Shown here one piece after another: positions 1 to 8,473 of a DNA stretch of 64,000 bases. Both the position numbers and the translations under genes were made by a program. The notes beneath the pieces were generated by a model. That model worked only from the letters and a program-made list of their open reading frames with translations. It was not told the DNA's origin and made no database searches. The DNA is taken from positions 2,294,001-2,358,000 of the forward strand of contig NZ_CP041692.1 of assembly GCF_007362775.1 (NCBI RefSeq), in the 5' to 3' direction. The stretch comes from Microlunatus elymi. GTDB lineage: Bacteria; Actinomycetota; Actinomycetes; Propionibacteriales; Propionibacteriaceae. Each line of letters begins with the position of its first letter. Within the stretch, counting starts at the first letter, position 1.

Positions 1-681
1 GAGAATCTCTCCCGAGTACGGGCTGCGATCGACCGGGCCTGCGATCGGGCCAACCGGGATCCCTCCGAGGTCCGGCTGCTGCCGGTTTCCAAGACCCAGC
101 CGACCGAGAAGATCCTGGCCGCGTACGAGGCCGGGGTGCGGATCTTCGGCGAGAACCGGGTGCAGGAGGCGGCCGGCAAGGCCGCCGAGCTCGCTGCTCA
201 CGCCGACCTGCGCTGGGCGATGATCGGACATCTGCAGACCAACAAGGCCAAGGACGTGGCGGCCTTCGCCGACGAATTCCAAGCCTTGGACAGCTTCCGG
301 CTGGCCGAGACCCTGGACCACCGGTTGCAGCAGGCGGACCGCAGCCTGGACGTCTTCATCGAGGTCAACACCAGCGGCGAGACCAGCAAGAACGGCTTGC
401 CGCCGGGAGAGGTGGCCGAGCTGGCGATCGCCCTGCAGCAGTTCGATCGGCTGCGGCCGCGCGGGCTGATGACGATCGCGGCCAACACCGATGATCAAGA
501 TCAGGTCGCGGCCTGCTTCCGTACCATGATCGAGGTGCGCCGGCAACTTCAGGACGACGACCGGATCGACGCTGACTACGGCGAACTGTCGATGGGCATG
601 TCCGGGGACTTCGAGCTGGCTGTCGAACACGGCGCCACCACCGTGCGGGTCGGCACCGCGATCTTCGGGACCCGCCGATAA
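1..681 (+). CDS. yggS: YggS/PLPBP-family pyridoxal-phosphate homeostasis protein, 5' truncated by window
   Basis: The frame is open from the first base, so the gene starts outside the window; the internal GTG at 136 is not its start. About 226 codons are visible. The PLP-binding lysine sits in the motif LLPVSKTQP (K at bases 91-93), followed by the family motifs FGENRVQEA, MIGHLQTNK and the late GMSGDFELAVEHG segment. The family is a single-domain fold-type III PLP protein without known catalysis that buffers PLP and affects amino-acid balance. It ends in TAA at 679-681 and is convergent with the following ABC operon; a short GC-rich stretch separates them and I see no strong terminator hairpin there. 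Confidence 0.93.
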   Translation, partial: ENLSRVRAAIDRACDRANRDPSEVRLLPVSKTQPTEKILAAYEAGVRIFGENRVQEAAGKAAELAAHADLRWAMIGHLQTNKAKDVAAFADEFQALDSFRLAETLDHRLQQADRSLDVFIEVNTSGETSKNGLPPGEVAELAIALQQFDRLRPRGLMTIAANTDDQDQVAACFRTMIEVRRQLQDDDRIDADYGELSMGMSGDFELAVEHGATTVRVGTAIFGTRR

Positions 682-728
682 CCCCTTTTCTGCAAGGGAT
701 TACCGGCGGGTCCGAATGACTCCGGCGG

Positions 729-1493
729 TCAGCTGATCTTGCGACGGTAGAGCATGATCGAGATCGCGTAGGCGAAGATCAGAATCCCGACCAGCCAGGC
801 CAGTGCGATCCAGATGTCGTTGCCGATCGGCTGCTGCGCGAACAGGGCTCGGATCGTGTTCACGATCGAGGTCACCGGCTGGTGCTCGGCGAACCAGGCG
901 ACCGGGCCCGGCATCGACGTGGTCGGCACGAACGCGGAGCTGATGAACGGCAGGAAGATCAACGGATAGCTGAACGCGCTCGCTCCGTCGACGGTCTTGG
1001 CCGACAAGCCGGCGATCACCGCGATCCAGGTCAGCGCCAGGGTGAACAAGATCAAGATCCCGGCCACCGCCAACCAGGCGCCGATCGAGGCACCGGTGCG
1101 GAATCCCATGATGAACGCGACACCGATCACGATCGCCAGCGAGACGAGGTTGGACACCAGCGAGGTGAGCACATGGGCCCACAGCACACTCGACCTGGCG
1201 ATCGGCATCGACTGGAAGCGTTCGAAGATGCCGCCCTGCAGATCGAGAAAGAGCCGATAGGCGGTGTACGCGATGCCCGAGGCGATGGTGATCAACAGGA
1301 TGCCGGGCAGCATGTAGTCGATGTAGGCGGTCTTGCTGCCGGTGGTGATCGCACCGCCGAGCACGTACACGAAGAGCAGCATCAACGCGATCGGGGTGAT
1401 CGCGGTGGTGATGATGGTGTCCGGGCTGCGCAGGATGTGACGCAGCGACCGACCGGTGAGGACACCGGTGTCGGCGACGACTTGGGTGGTCAT
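729..1493 (-). CDS. ABC-2 type transporter permease (DrrB-like)
   Basis: 254-residue integral membrane protein with about six hydrophobic segments, starting MTTQVVADTGVLTGRSLRHI. The early segment with two long TM helices, the amphipathic GGIFERFQSMPI stretch and the C-terminal LYRRKIS tail are typical of ABC-2 permeases of the daunorubicin-resistance type. It should pair with the ATPase encoded just upstream; start and stop codons overlap by one base (TGATG) at 1491-1495, which points to translational coupling. Probable role is export of a drug or lipid-like compound across the cytoplasmic membrane; the substrate cannot be read from sequence. Last gene of the padR operon. Confidence 0.9.
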   Translation of the reverse strand: MTTQVVADTGVLTGRSLRHILRSPDTIITTAITPIALMLLFVYVLGGAITTGSKTAYIDYMLPGILLITIASGIAYTAYRLFLDLQGGIFERFQSMPIARSSVLWAHVLTSLVSNLVSLAIVIGVAFIMGFRTGASIGAWLAVAGILILFTLALTWIAVIAGLSAKTVDGASAFSYPLIFLPFISSAFVPTTSMPGPVAWFAEHQPVTSIVNTIRALFAQQPIGNDIWIALAWLVGILIFAYAISIMLYRRKIS

Positions 1494-2329
1494 CAGGACT
1501 CCTTTCCGGTGGTCGCGACCTCTGAGGCGTTTTCGGCGGACGGTGTCGAGTCGCCGTCCGTGTCGGATCGGTCACCGATCAGGGCCAGGAAGACTTCCTC
1601 CAACGTCGGCTGCTTCTCCACGTATTCGATCTTGGTCGGCGGCAGCAGTTGCTTGAGCTCGGCCAGAGTGCCGTTCTGGATGATCGTGCCCTGGTGCAGG
1701 ATCGCGATCCGGTCGGCGAGTTGTTCGGCCTCGTCCAGATACTGCGTGGTCAGCAGCACGGTGGTGCCACCGTCGGCGAGCTGGCGAATCGTCTGCCAGA
1801 CTTCCTTGCGGGCTTGGGGATCCAGCCCGGTGGTCGGTTCGTCGAGGAAGATCACCGGCGGATTTCCGATCAGGCTCATCGCGATGTCGAGCCGACGCCG
1901 CATGCCGCCGGAGTAGGTCGACGCCTTCCGGTTGGCCGCGTCGGTGAGCGAGAAGCGGGTGAGCAGGTCGTCGGCGATCGCGTCGGGCTGCTTGAGGTGC
2001 CGCAGCCGGGCGACCAAGATCAGATTCTCCCGTCCGGTGAGCACTTCGTCGACGGCGGCGAACTGTCCGGTCAGGCTGATCGACTCCCGCACCTGCAGCG
2101 GTTGTCCGGCGACGTCGTACGACTCGATGGTCGCGGTGCCGTCGTCGGCCTTCAGCAGGGTGGACAGAATCCGTACCAGGGTTGTCTTTCCGGCCCCGTT
2201 CGAGCCGAGCAGGGCGAAGATGCTGCCGCGGGCGACGTCGAAGTCGACTCCGCGCAGGACCTGTACGTCCTTGAACGACTTGACGATGCCTCGTACCCGG
2301 ATCGCGGATTCCTGTACTGCACTGGTCAT
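1493..2329 (-). CDS. ABC transporter ATP-binding protein (DrrA-like)
   Basis: 278 residues from the ATG at 2329, chosen because an AGGGGA ribosome-binding site lies just upstream and because the frame extends further only through unconvincing sequence. Visible motifs are Walker A (LGSNGAGKTTL), the signature YSGGMRRRLDIA, Walker B with VIFLDEPTTGLDP and the H-loop region LLTTQYLDEAEQLADRIA. The C-terminal about 70 residues resemble the extra domain of DrrA-type exporters. It energises the permease encoded downstream. Its start overlaps the stop of the DUF1048 gene by four bases (ATGA). Confidence 0.93.
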   Translation of the reverse strand: MTSAVQESAIRVRGIVKSFKDVQVLRGVDFDVARGSIFALLGSNGAGKTTLVRILSTLLKADDGTATIESYDVAGQPLQVRESISLTGQFAAVDEVLTGRENLILVARLRHLKQPDAIADDLLTRFSLTDAANRKASTYSGGMRRRLDIAMSLIGNPPVIFLDEPTTGLDPQARKEVWQTIRQLADGGTTVLLTTQYLDEAEQLADRIAILHQGTIIQNGTLAELKQLLPPTKIEYVEKQPTLEEVFLALIGDRSDTDGDSTPSAENASEVATTGKES

Positions 2330-2700
2330 GGTTGTTTCCCCTCTTTCTCGGCGCGCTCCATGGCGTCGTTCAGCCGGCGCTGTTCCTTGCGCAGGAAGGA
2401 GCTCAGCCCGTAGTTGCTCTTGAAGGTCTCGACGAACTCCACCGGGTCCTCGCCGACGATCGACCGCACCGGGGTGCCGTCGGCCGCTGCTCGTTCGAAC
2501 AGGTCGGCGAGGTCGTCGACCATCTGCACCAGGTGTTCGCCGTCGGCCGGGCCGGTGTACATCAGGTAGCGTTCGACGCCCTCGACCGCGGTGCGATAGC
2601 TGGGCGGGAGTTGCCGTACCCGCGCCTTGTAGGCCCGCCAGCGCTTCTTGTCGTCCAGTGAGCCGGTGATCGTCTCGATCCAACGTGCGGCCATGGTCAT
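2326..2700 (-). CDS. DUF1048 family protein
   Basis: 124 residues starting MTMAARWIETITGSLDD. Predominantly helical and charged, with no membrane segment. DUF1048 proteins are small helical proteins of unknown function that are commonly encoded beside PadR regulators and ABC exporters, as here. The start ATG overlaps the padR stop (ATGA, 2697-2700) and the stop overlaps the ATPase start (ATGA, 2326-2329), so the four genes are tightly coupled. A role as accessory sensor or partner of the PadR regulator is plausible from context only. Confidence 0.85.
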   Translation of the reverse strand: MTMAARWIETITGSLDDKKRWRAYKARVRQLPPSYRTAVEGVERYLMYTGPADGEHLVQMVDDLADLFERAAADGTPVRSIVGEDPVEFVETFKSNYGLSSFLRKEQRRLNDAMERAEKEGKQP

Positions 2701-3047
2701 TCTCCGTTTCCTTGGGTGTCTGTGATCTGTTGGCGGAGCTGTTCGATGCGTTCGGAGAGGAAGCTCCACGTCCCCCAGAACTCGTTCAGGTATTCGCTGC
2801 CTTGAGCGTTCAGCGAATAGACCTTGCGCGGCGGCCCCTTGGCGGACGGGACCTTCTCCACGTCCACCAGGCCGCGCTGTTCGATCCGGACCAGCAGGGC
2901 ATAGATCGTGCCCTCGGCGATGTCGGTGAACCCCTGGTCCCGCAACCACGCGGTGATCTCGTACCCGTAGGCGGATCGGCCGGCGAGGATCGCCAGCACG
3001 ATGCCCTCCAAGGTGCCCTTGAGCATCTCGGTTGCTTGCTTGCCCAC
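2697..3047 (-). CDS. PadR family transcriptional regulator
   Basis: 116 residues. The N-terminal winged helix reads LKGTLEGIVLAILAGRSAYGYEI, then GTIYALLVRIEQRGLVDVEK and PPRKVYSLNAQGSEYL, the standard PadR pattern, followed by a short C-terminal dimerisation helix. PadR proteins usually repress their own operon and neighbouring efflux genes and are released by small aromatic or drug ligands. It is the first gene of a four-gene operon with a DUF1048 protein and an ABC exporter. A perfect inverted repeat overlapping its promoter is a strong candidate operator. Confidence 0.93.
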   Translation of the reverse strand: MGKQATEMLKGTLEGIVLAILAGRSAYGYEITAWLRDQGFTDIAEGTIYALLVRIEQRGLVDVEKVPSAKGPPRKVYSLNAQGSEYLNEFWGTWSFLSERIEQLRQQITDTQGNGE

Positions 3048-3076
3048 CGGACCCTCCTTGCTACTCAGTGTCGGTG

Positions 3077-3117
3077 ACTACCGGTACATAGTAAGCACGA
3101 GTACCGGTAGTTAGCAA
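3077..3117 (-). promoter_or_regulatory. padR operon promoter with candidate PadR operator
   Basis: Two perfectly inverted 11-bp arms, ACTACCGGTAC (3077-3087) and GTACCGGTAGT (3101-3111), are separated by 13 bp. On the - strand TTGCTA (3117-3112) and TACTAT (3093-3088) form a -35/-10 pair with an 18-bp spacer. One operator arm falls inside that spacer and the other just downstream of the -10, so binding would block RNA polymerase. The site lies about 30 bp before padR. Autorepression is inferred from this geometry and the usual behaviour of PadR proteins. Confidence 0.75.
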
Positions 3118-3135
3118 CACCGAATAGCGAAGAGG

Positions 3136-5220
3136 TCAGAGATTCTCGATCTTCAGCTCGGGCAGGCGATCTGCCGGGGTGAAACCGAAGACGCGGCCGA
3201 GGAAGGACAAGCACGCCTGCTGAGCGGCGATGATGTTCTCCGCCGCGCGAAAGCCGTGACCCTCTCCGTCGTACATGATCAACGCGACCGGCAGGCCCTT
3301 TCCCCGGGCTGCCGCGGCGAAGGTCTCGGCCTGATTCGGCGGCACGACTTTGTCCTCGCTGCCCTGCAGCAGCAGGATCGGTGCGTCGAGTTGATCAACG
3401 TGGTTGATCGGGGAGCGGTCGGCATAGACCGCCGCCTCGGCCGGATAGGCGCCGATCAACGACTCCGGGTAGCGCGACTCGAATTTGTGGGTATCGGCGA
3501 CCAGTGCGGTCAGGTCTCCGATGCCGTAGCGGCTGATCCCCGCGGAGAACACGTCGGTGCTGGTCAGCGCGCGCAGCGTGGTGTAACCACCCGCACTGCT
3601 GCCCTGGATCGCCAGCCGGCGCGGGTCGACCCGGCCCTGCTCGGCCATCGCCCGGGCGCCGGCGGCGCAGTCGGCGACGTCGACGAGACCCCAGGCACGA
3701 TGCAGGCGTTCGCGGTAGCGGCGACCGTAGCCGGTACTGCCGCCGTAGTTGACATCCAGTACGGCGATGCCACGGCTGGTCCAGAACTGGACCTCCGGGT
3801 CGTAGACCGGGGTGCTGCCGCCGGTCGGTCCGCCGTGCGACACGGTGATCATCGGCGGACGCTCCGTTGTCATCGTCTCGTGATCATGATCGTCGTGATC
3901 ACGGCCGTCGTGATCATGATCGTCGTGATCACGGCCGTCGTGATCATGATCGTCGTGATCATTGCGCGGTGGGTAGAACCAGCCGTGCACCGGGCCGAGG
4001 TCGGATTCCCACTGCACCGCTTCGGCGAGCGAGACGAGCCCGGGCTCGGGTGGCTGGTCGCTGCTGCTGCGGATCACCCGGCGCTCGCCGTCCGGCCGGG
4101 CCGGGTGAATCGGATCGGATTCGTTCAGGTCGATCACGACCAGCTCGGCCGGACGGTTCGGATAGCCGAGCCGGGTGACCAGCTGTTTTCCGTTGCTGGA
4201 CAGGGATCCCACCGCAACGGCGCCGGTCTCGATCTCGTCCAGCGTGCCGGATGCCAGATCGAGGATGCCGAGGTGTTCGCGATTGCCGGCGTTCCAGCTG
4301 CAGGCGATCCGGTCGGCGTCCATGATCACGTACGGCTGATCTCCGAGCACCCACTGCGGGCCGGCGAACTCGGCCGGCATCGGCTGCAGCGCGGTGATCG
4401 TCTCACCGGTGCGCCGATAGAGGTTCCACCAGTCGGTGCGATCCGAGACGAAGATCAGCGAACCGTCCGGCATCCAGCGCGGCACCGAGACCGACTCGCC
4501 GACCCCTCCGGCAATCTTGGTCGGCGTCATTGGCCCGGCAACACCCGGGTCCAGGTCGATGTTGCCGGCCGCATCTCGAGGCAGCGTCGCGGTCATCAGC
4601 CGGGTCGAGTCCCACGGCATGTTCGGGTGATCCCACTCGATCCAGGCCAGTCGGCCGTCCGCGCTGACCTCGGGGGAGGCGTAGAAGTCGGCGCCGGCGC
4701 AGAGCACACGATCGGCGACCTCGGGGCCGTCGGTGAGCCGGCGCGCGATCACCGCGTTGGCCGGTTCATGATCATCTTCGCGATGATCTTGACGGACCGC
4801 GATCAGCAGGTCTCTCTCGGCATCGATCCACAGGGCGCCGTAGCGCAGCCGTTGATCATCGGTCAGCCGGCGCGGCTCCGGCTCGCCGGCCGAGATCAGG
4901 TGGAGGCGGTTGTCGGCGAAGTCGGAGAAGACGACCCGGCTCCGATCCGGGGCGGAGTCGGCCGAACTGCCGCCGACCGCGAACGCGCCACCGCCCTACT
5001 CGTGCACCCGGCTGCGGACGTTGTACGGCGCCGGCGTCAGTTCGACCTCGACGTCGCCGCGGCGGCGCCACAGGCTGACCCGGCCGCCGTCGGTCGGACT
5101 GGCCTGCAGCCAGTAGAGATCGGCACCAGCGAAGATCGCGGCGCCCAGGCCCAGCGACTGTTCGGCCAGCGACTCGGCGGTGATCGGCGACGGCCAGGAT
5201 CCGTACGGCAGCATCCGCAC
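3136..5220 (-). pseudogene. S9 (prolyl-oligopeptidase-like) peptidase gene interrupted by an in-frame TAG
   Basis: The reading frame from the ATG at 5220 to 3136 is continuous for about 694 codons except for one TAG (plus-strand cta at 4996-4998). The stop falls exactly at the Tyr of the conserved HEYGGG motif, so a single TAC-to-TAG change explains it. Upstream lies the N-terminal start of the beta-propeller. Downstream are the rest of the propeller and the full alpha/beta-hydrolase domain, with nucleophile motif GSSAGG (3586-3603), acid loop QGSEDKVVPP and histidine motif GEGHGF. A His/Asp-rich tandem insert lies between propeller and catalytic domain. As written, only 74 residues would be made. 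Sequencing error, recent nonsense mutation or internal restart cannot be distinguished here. Confidence 0.85.
3880..3962. repeat. 30-bp tandem repeat coding a His/Asp-rich insert in the S9 peptidase
   Basis: Two complete 30-bp units (3880-3909, 3910-3939) and about two thirds of a third. On the - strand each encodes the ten residues HDDHDHDGRD. Each unit is built from GATC/TGATCA palindromes. The unit length is a multiple of three, so the frame is preserved. The insert lies before the hydrolase domain and could be a flexible, possibly metal-binding linker; that function is conjecture. Confidence 0.85.
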
Positions 5221-5418
5221 AGTTAACCGTGCCCGGCGGTGAGCGGTCGCGTAGGCGGCCGAAAAAGCCGAGCAAGCTGTGAATCCTGTGGCGGATGGTG
5301 CAAAATAGGGCCCGTCGGTTCGGCCGGCTCGCCTGATCAGCAGGGGATCTGAGGATGTCGGGGAAGGCAGCCCTCAGGTGGTTGCCTTGCTGGTCAGCAC
5401 AGCTGGGAAGGATCGACC

Positions 5419-5916
5419 ATGAGTACGACCCGTGGTGTCTTGTACATCCACTCCACGCCGTCGGCGCTGTGCCCGCACATCGAGTGGGCAGTCGGCGGCG
5501 TATTCGGCATGCCCGTACGGCTGGACTGGATCGCCCAACCCGCAGAACGTTCCGCCTATCGGACCGAATACTCCTGGGCCGGCCCGGTCGGCACCGCAGC
5601 CAAGCTCACCAGCGCCCTCAGGGGCTGGCAGCGGATCCGCTTCGAGGCGACCGAGGAACGCACGACCGCCAGCGAGGCCGAGCGCTACTCGTACACCCCC
5701 GAGCTCGGCGTCTTCCACGCGAACACCGGCCTGCACGGCGACATCATGATCAGCGAGGACCGGATCAAGAAGGCGATGGTCACCGCCGCGCTCGGCGGCA
5801 GGGACCTGGTCGAAGCTCTGGACGAGTTGCTCGGCGCCCCGTGGGACGCCGAGTTGGAACCGTTCCGCTACGCCGGCGACGGCACCCCCGTCCGCTGGCT
5901 GCATGAGGTGGTCTGA
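5419..5916 (+). CDS. DUF3145 family protein
   Basis: 165 residues starting MSTTRGVLYIHSTPSALCPH, with a GAAGGA ribosome-binding site 7 nt upstream. The sequence matches the compact actinobacterial DUF3145 family: an N-terminal strand with HSTPSALCPHIEW, a central FEATEERT segment and a C-terminal LDELLGAPWDAELEPFRYAGDG segment. It has no signal peptide or membrane segment. Function is unknown; the family is nearly universal in Actinobacteria, including mycobacteria. The 198 bp upstream holds no other gene; the AT-richer patch near 5302-5310 may contain a -10 but I cannot pair it with a convincing -35. Confidence 0.92.
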   Translation: MSTTRGVLYIHSTPSALCPHIEWAVGGVFGMPVRLDWIAQPAERSAYRTEYSWAGPVGTAAKLTSALRGWQRIRFEATEERTTASEAERYSYTPELGVFHANTGLHGDIMISEDRIKKAMVTAALGGRDLVEALDELLGAPWDAELEPFRYAGDGTPVRWLHEVV

Positions 5917-5975
5917 CAGCGTGAGGACGCGTTATAGCGCGTTGCCGCGTGCCTCGTCGGGATAGGGTGCTGCGC

Positions 5976-7778
5976 GTGTTCACCACGCGACCTGAACTCG
6001 TCGGCACCTTCGGCATGGTGACCAGCACGCACTGGCTGGCCAGTCAGTCCGGGATGGCGGTGCTCGAGGCGGGGGGCAACGCCTTCGATGCGGCCGTCGC
6101 AACAGGATTCGTCTTGCAGGTGGTCGAACCGCACCTGAACGGTCCCGGCGGCGACCTGCCGTTGATCATGAAACGCAGCGGCGAGGAACCGCTGGTGTTG
6201 TGCGGTCAGGGCGTTGCGCCGGCCGCTGCCAGCATCGAACACTTCCGTGATCTCGGACTGGCCGGTGTGCCCGGTACGGGGTTGCTCGCCACCTGCGTGC
6301 CCGGCTCGACCGTGGCCTGGCTGACCCTGCTTCGTGATCATGGAACGCTCTGGCCGGAGCAGGTTCTGCAGTACGCGATCGGCTACGCAGAGTCCGGGCA
6401 TCCGGTGTTGGAGCGAGCGGTGGCGGTGATCAACACCATGGCCGACCACTTCCGCCGGAACTGGCCGACGTCGGCCGAGACCTGGCTGCCGGCGCCCGAA
6501 CCTGGACGGCTGCAGACCAACCCGGTGCTGGCCCGGACCTATCGTCGGCTGGTCGCCGAGTCGTCGGCGGGACAGAGCCGGGAAGCTGCCTGCGAGCTGG
6601 CGATCAAGGCTTGGAGTGAAGGGTTCGTGGCCGAGGCGATCGACGCGTTCGCCAGGCATCCTGCTATGGACTCCTCCGGTACGGAGCATGCCGGCGTGAT
6701 CACCGGAGACGATCTTGCTCGGTGGCGTCCCGGCTACGAGCAGCCGATGTCCTACAGCTGCCACGGGCAAACGATCTTCAAGTCTCGCGGCTGGGCACAG
6801 AGCCCGGTCTTCCTGGAGACCCTCGCGATCATGGACCCGCTGCTGGGTGACGTGTTCGGCGCCGGGGCGAGCTGGCGCGGCTTCGGGGCCGACCAGGTCC
6901 ATCTGGTGCTGGAGGCGCAGAAGCTGGCCTTCGCCGATCGCGATGCCTGGTACGGCGACGCGCCCGGTCATCCGGATCTGTCCGGGCTGTTCGACCGGGA
7001 CTTCCTCGCGGGTCGCCGATCGTTGATCAGCGAGCTGGCGTCCGATGATCTTCGCCCCGGCCGATTGAACGGGATGATGCCGCGGTTGCCCGACTTCGGC
7101 GGCGTACGGGATGGGGCCGACGGCGGCGGCGAGCCCACCGTCGTACGCGATCTGGGTGACACCGCCAAGGTCCGCAGCGACGGCCGCACCGCCGGCGACA
7201 CCTGCCATCTGGACATCGTCGACCGCTGGGGCAACGTGGTCTCCGCGACGCCGAGCGGCGGCTGGCTGCAGTCCTCGCCGACGGTTCCCGGGCTGGGATT
7301 CTGTCTGGGCAGCCGATTGCAGATGACCTGGCTGGAGCCCGGGCTGCCGTCCTCGCTCGCGCCCGGCCGGCGGCCTCGTACCACGTTGAGCCCGGGGATG
7401 GCGATCGCGGACGACGGCGTGGTGACCGCGTTCGGCACACCCGGTGGAGATCAACAGGATCAATGGGCGTTGGTGTTCTGGCTCGCGCACACCCTCGGCG
7501 GGATGGACCTGCAGGCCGCCATCGATCAGCCGACCTTCAACATCAAGTCCATGATCAGCTCGTTCGAACCGCGGATCCCGTATCCCGGCGTGGTCGAGGT
7601 GGAGGGCCGGCTCCCGGGCGAGGTGATCACCGGACTGCGGCAACGCGGCCACCGGGTCGAGGTGCAGCCGGACTGGAGTTTGAGCCGGATGACCGCGGCC
7701 AGCTACGACCCGAACACCAAGATCATCAAGGCTGCTGCCAACCCCCGAGGCATGCAGGGATACGCCGTAGGCCGCTGA
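5976..7778 (+). CDS. gamma-glutamyltransferase family Ntn-hydrolase
   Basis: 600 residues from the GTG at 5976, chosen because the family typically begins FTTRPEL and an AGGG lies 8 nt upstream; GTG codons at 5949 and 5967 are alternatives. The N-terminal half carries the large-subunit pattern GMAVLEAGGNAFDAAVA and VVEPHLNGPGGD. The autoprocessing nucleophile is the Thr in GDTCHLDIVDRWGN (about residue 409), so the precursor should split there. No signal peptide is visible, suggesting a cytoplasmic enzyme acting on glutathione-like or other gamma-glutamyl amides; exact substrate unknown. It is convergent with the deformylase gene, with a strong hairpin between them. Confidence 0.92.
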   Translation: MFTTRPELVGTFGMVTSTHWLASQSGMAVLEAGGNAFDAAVATGFVLQVVEPHLNGPGGDLPLIMKRSGEEPLVLCGQGVAPAAASIEHFRDLGLAGVPGTGLLATCVPGSTVAWLTLLRDHGTLWPEQVLQYAIGYAESGHPVLERAVAVINTMADHFRRNWPTSAETWLPAPEPGRLQTNPVLARTYRRLVAESSAGQSREAACELAIKAWSEGFVAEAIDAFARHPAMDSSGTEHAGVITGDDLARWRPGYEQPMSYSCHGQTIFKSRGWAQSPVFLETLAIMDPLLGDVFGAGASWRGFGADQVHLVLEAQKLAFADRDAWYGDAPGHPDLSGLFDRDFLAGRRSLISELASDDLRPGRLNGMMPRLPDFGGVRDGADGGGEPTVVRDLGDTAKVRSDGRTAGDTCHLDIVDRWGNVVSATPSGGWLQSSPTVPGLGFCLGSRLQMTWLEPGLPSSLAPGRRPRTTLSPGMAIADDGVVTAFGTPGGDQQDQWALVFWLAHTLGGMDLQAAIDQPTFNIKSMISSFEPRIPYPGVVEVEGRLPGEVITGLRQRGHRVEVQPDWSLSRMTAASYDPNTKIIKAAANPRGMQGYAVGR

Positions 7779-7781
7779 CCC

Positions 7782-7839
7782 AGCCGACTTGTCAGAAGGT
7801 AGTTGGCCTATAACCCAACTACCTTCTGACAAGTCGGCT
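7782..7839. terminator. bidirectional terminator-like hairpin between convergent genes
   Basis: A perfect 25-bp inverted repeat (7782-7806 and 7815-7839) with an 8-nt loop, four bases after the glutamyltransferase stop and overlapping the deformylase stop codon (7838-7840). Position between two converging genes fits bidirectional termination. There is no U-run, which is usual for GC-rich actinobacteria. The stem is longer and less GC-rich than common terminators and may have come from a mobile repeat. Confidence 0.75.
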
Positions 7840-8473
7840 AGAGGGTGCCGAGTTTCGGGGAGGCGGGCCAGTCGGCGGGGTAGCGGGAGGCCAGGTCGCG
7901 GTGCTGGGCGTAGAGCTTCTTGCGGGCGCGGGAGGCGAGCCGATCGCCGAACACGGTGCCGTTCAGATGATCGGTCTCGTGTTGCAGACAGCGGGCGAAG
8001 TAGCCGTGGCCCTCGACGGTGATGTCGTTGCCGAAGGCGTCCTGCCCGGAGCAGGTGGCGAAGTCCGGACGAGCCAACTCCATGTACGCGCCCGGTAGCG
8101 ACAGACAGCCCTCGTCGACGTAGTCGAGCTGGCGATCCTTGCCCTCCGGCAGCGTGATCTCCGGGTTGCAGAAGACGCCGATATGTCGTCGCCGGTCCTC
8201 GTCCGGGCAGTCGTAGACGAACAGAGCAAGATCAACACCGACCTGCGGAGCGGCCAGCCCGACGCCGTCGGCTGCCTCCATGGTGGCGAACATGTCCCGG
8301 ATCAGGGTGTGCAGCTCGGCGTCGTACCGGGTCACCGGCTGCGACACCCGGTGCATCACCGGCTCGCCCCAGCGGGTGATCGGCAGCACGGTGCCGCCGG
8401 TGATCAGGTCCGACACACTGGTGGCCGAACCGGTCGAATCATCCTTGCGCTGTGGGGTTTCCTGCTCGCTCAC
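7838..8473 (-). CDS. def: peptide deformylase
   Basis: 211 residues from a GTG start at 8473. All three metal-site motifs are visible: VGLAAPQVGV, EGCLSLPG (metal Cys) and LQHETDHLNG (HExxDH with two metal His and the catalytic Glu). It removes the formyl group from nascent N-terminal methionine at the ribosome. The roughly 30-residue N-terminal extension rich in Ser, Thr and Asp and the C-terminal tail are common in actinobacterial enzymes. The start overlaps the stop of the upstream amidohydrolase gene by four bases (GTGA), implying co-transcription. Confidence 0.95.
   Translation of the reverse strand: MSEQETPQRKDDSTGSATSVSDLITGGTVLPITRWGEPVMHRVSQPVTRYDAELHTLIRDMFATMEAADGVGLAAPQVGVDLALFVYDCPDEDRRRHIGVFCNPEITLPEGKDRQLDYVDEGCLSLPGAYMELARPDFATCSGQDAFGNDITVEGHGYFARCLQHETDHLNGTVFGDRLASRARKKLYAQHRDLASRYPADWPASPKLGTL

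Noticed and set aside
4996-4998. Read-through or recoded amber codon (pyrrolysine-like) in the S9 peptidase
   Set aside because: The family has Tyr here and no recoding element or dedicated tRNA is visible; a point mutation or error is simpler.
3256-5226. 656-codon + strand frame opposite the S9 peptidase
   Set aside because: Antisense to a gene with clear protease motifs; it persists only because of high GC.
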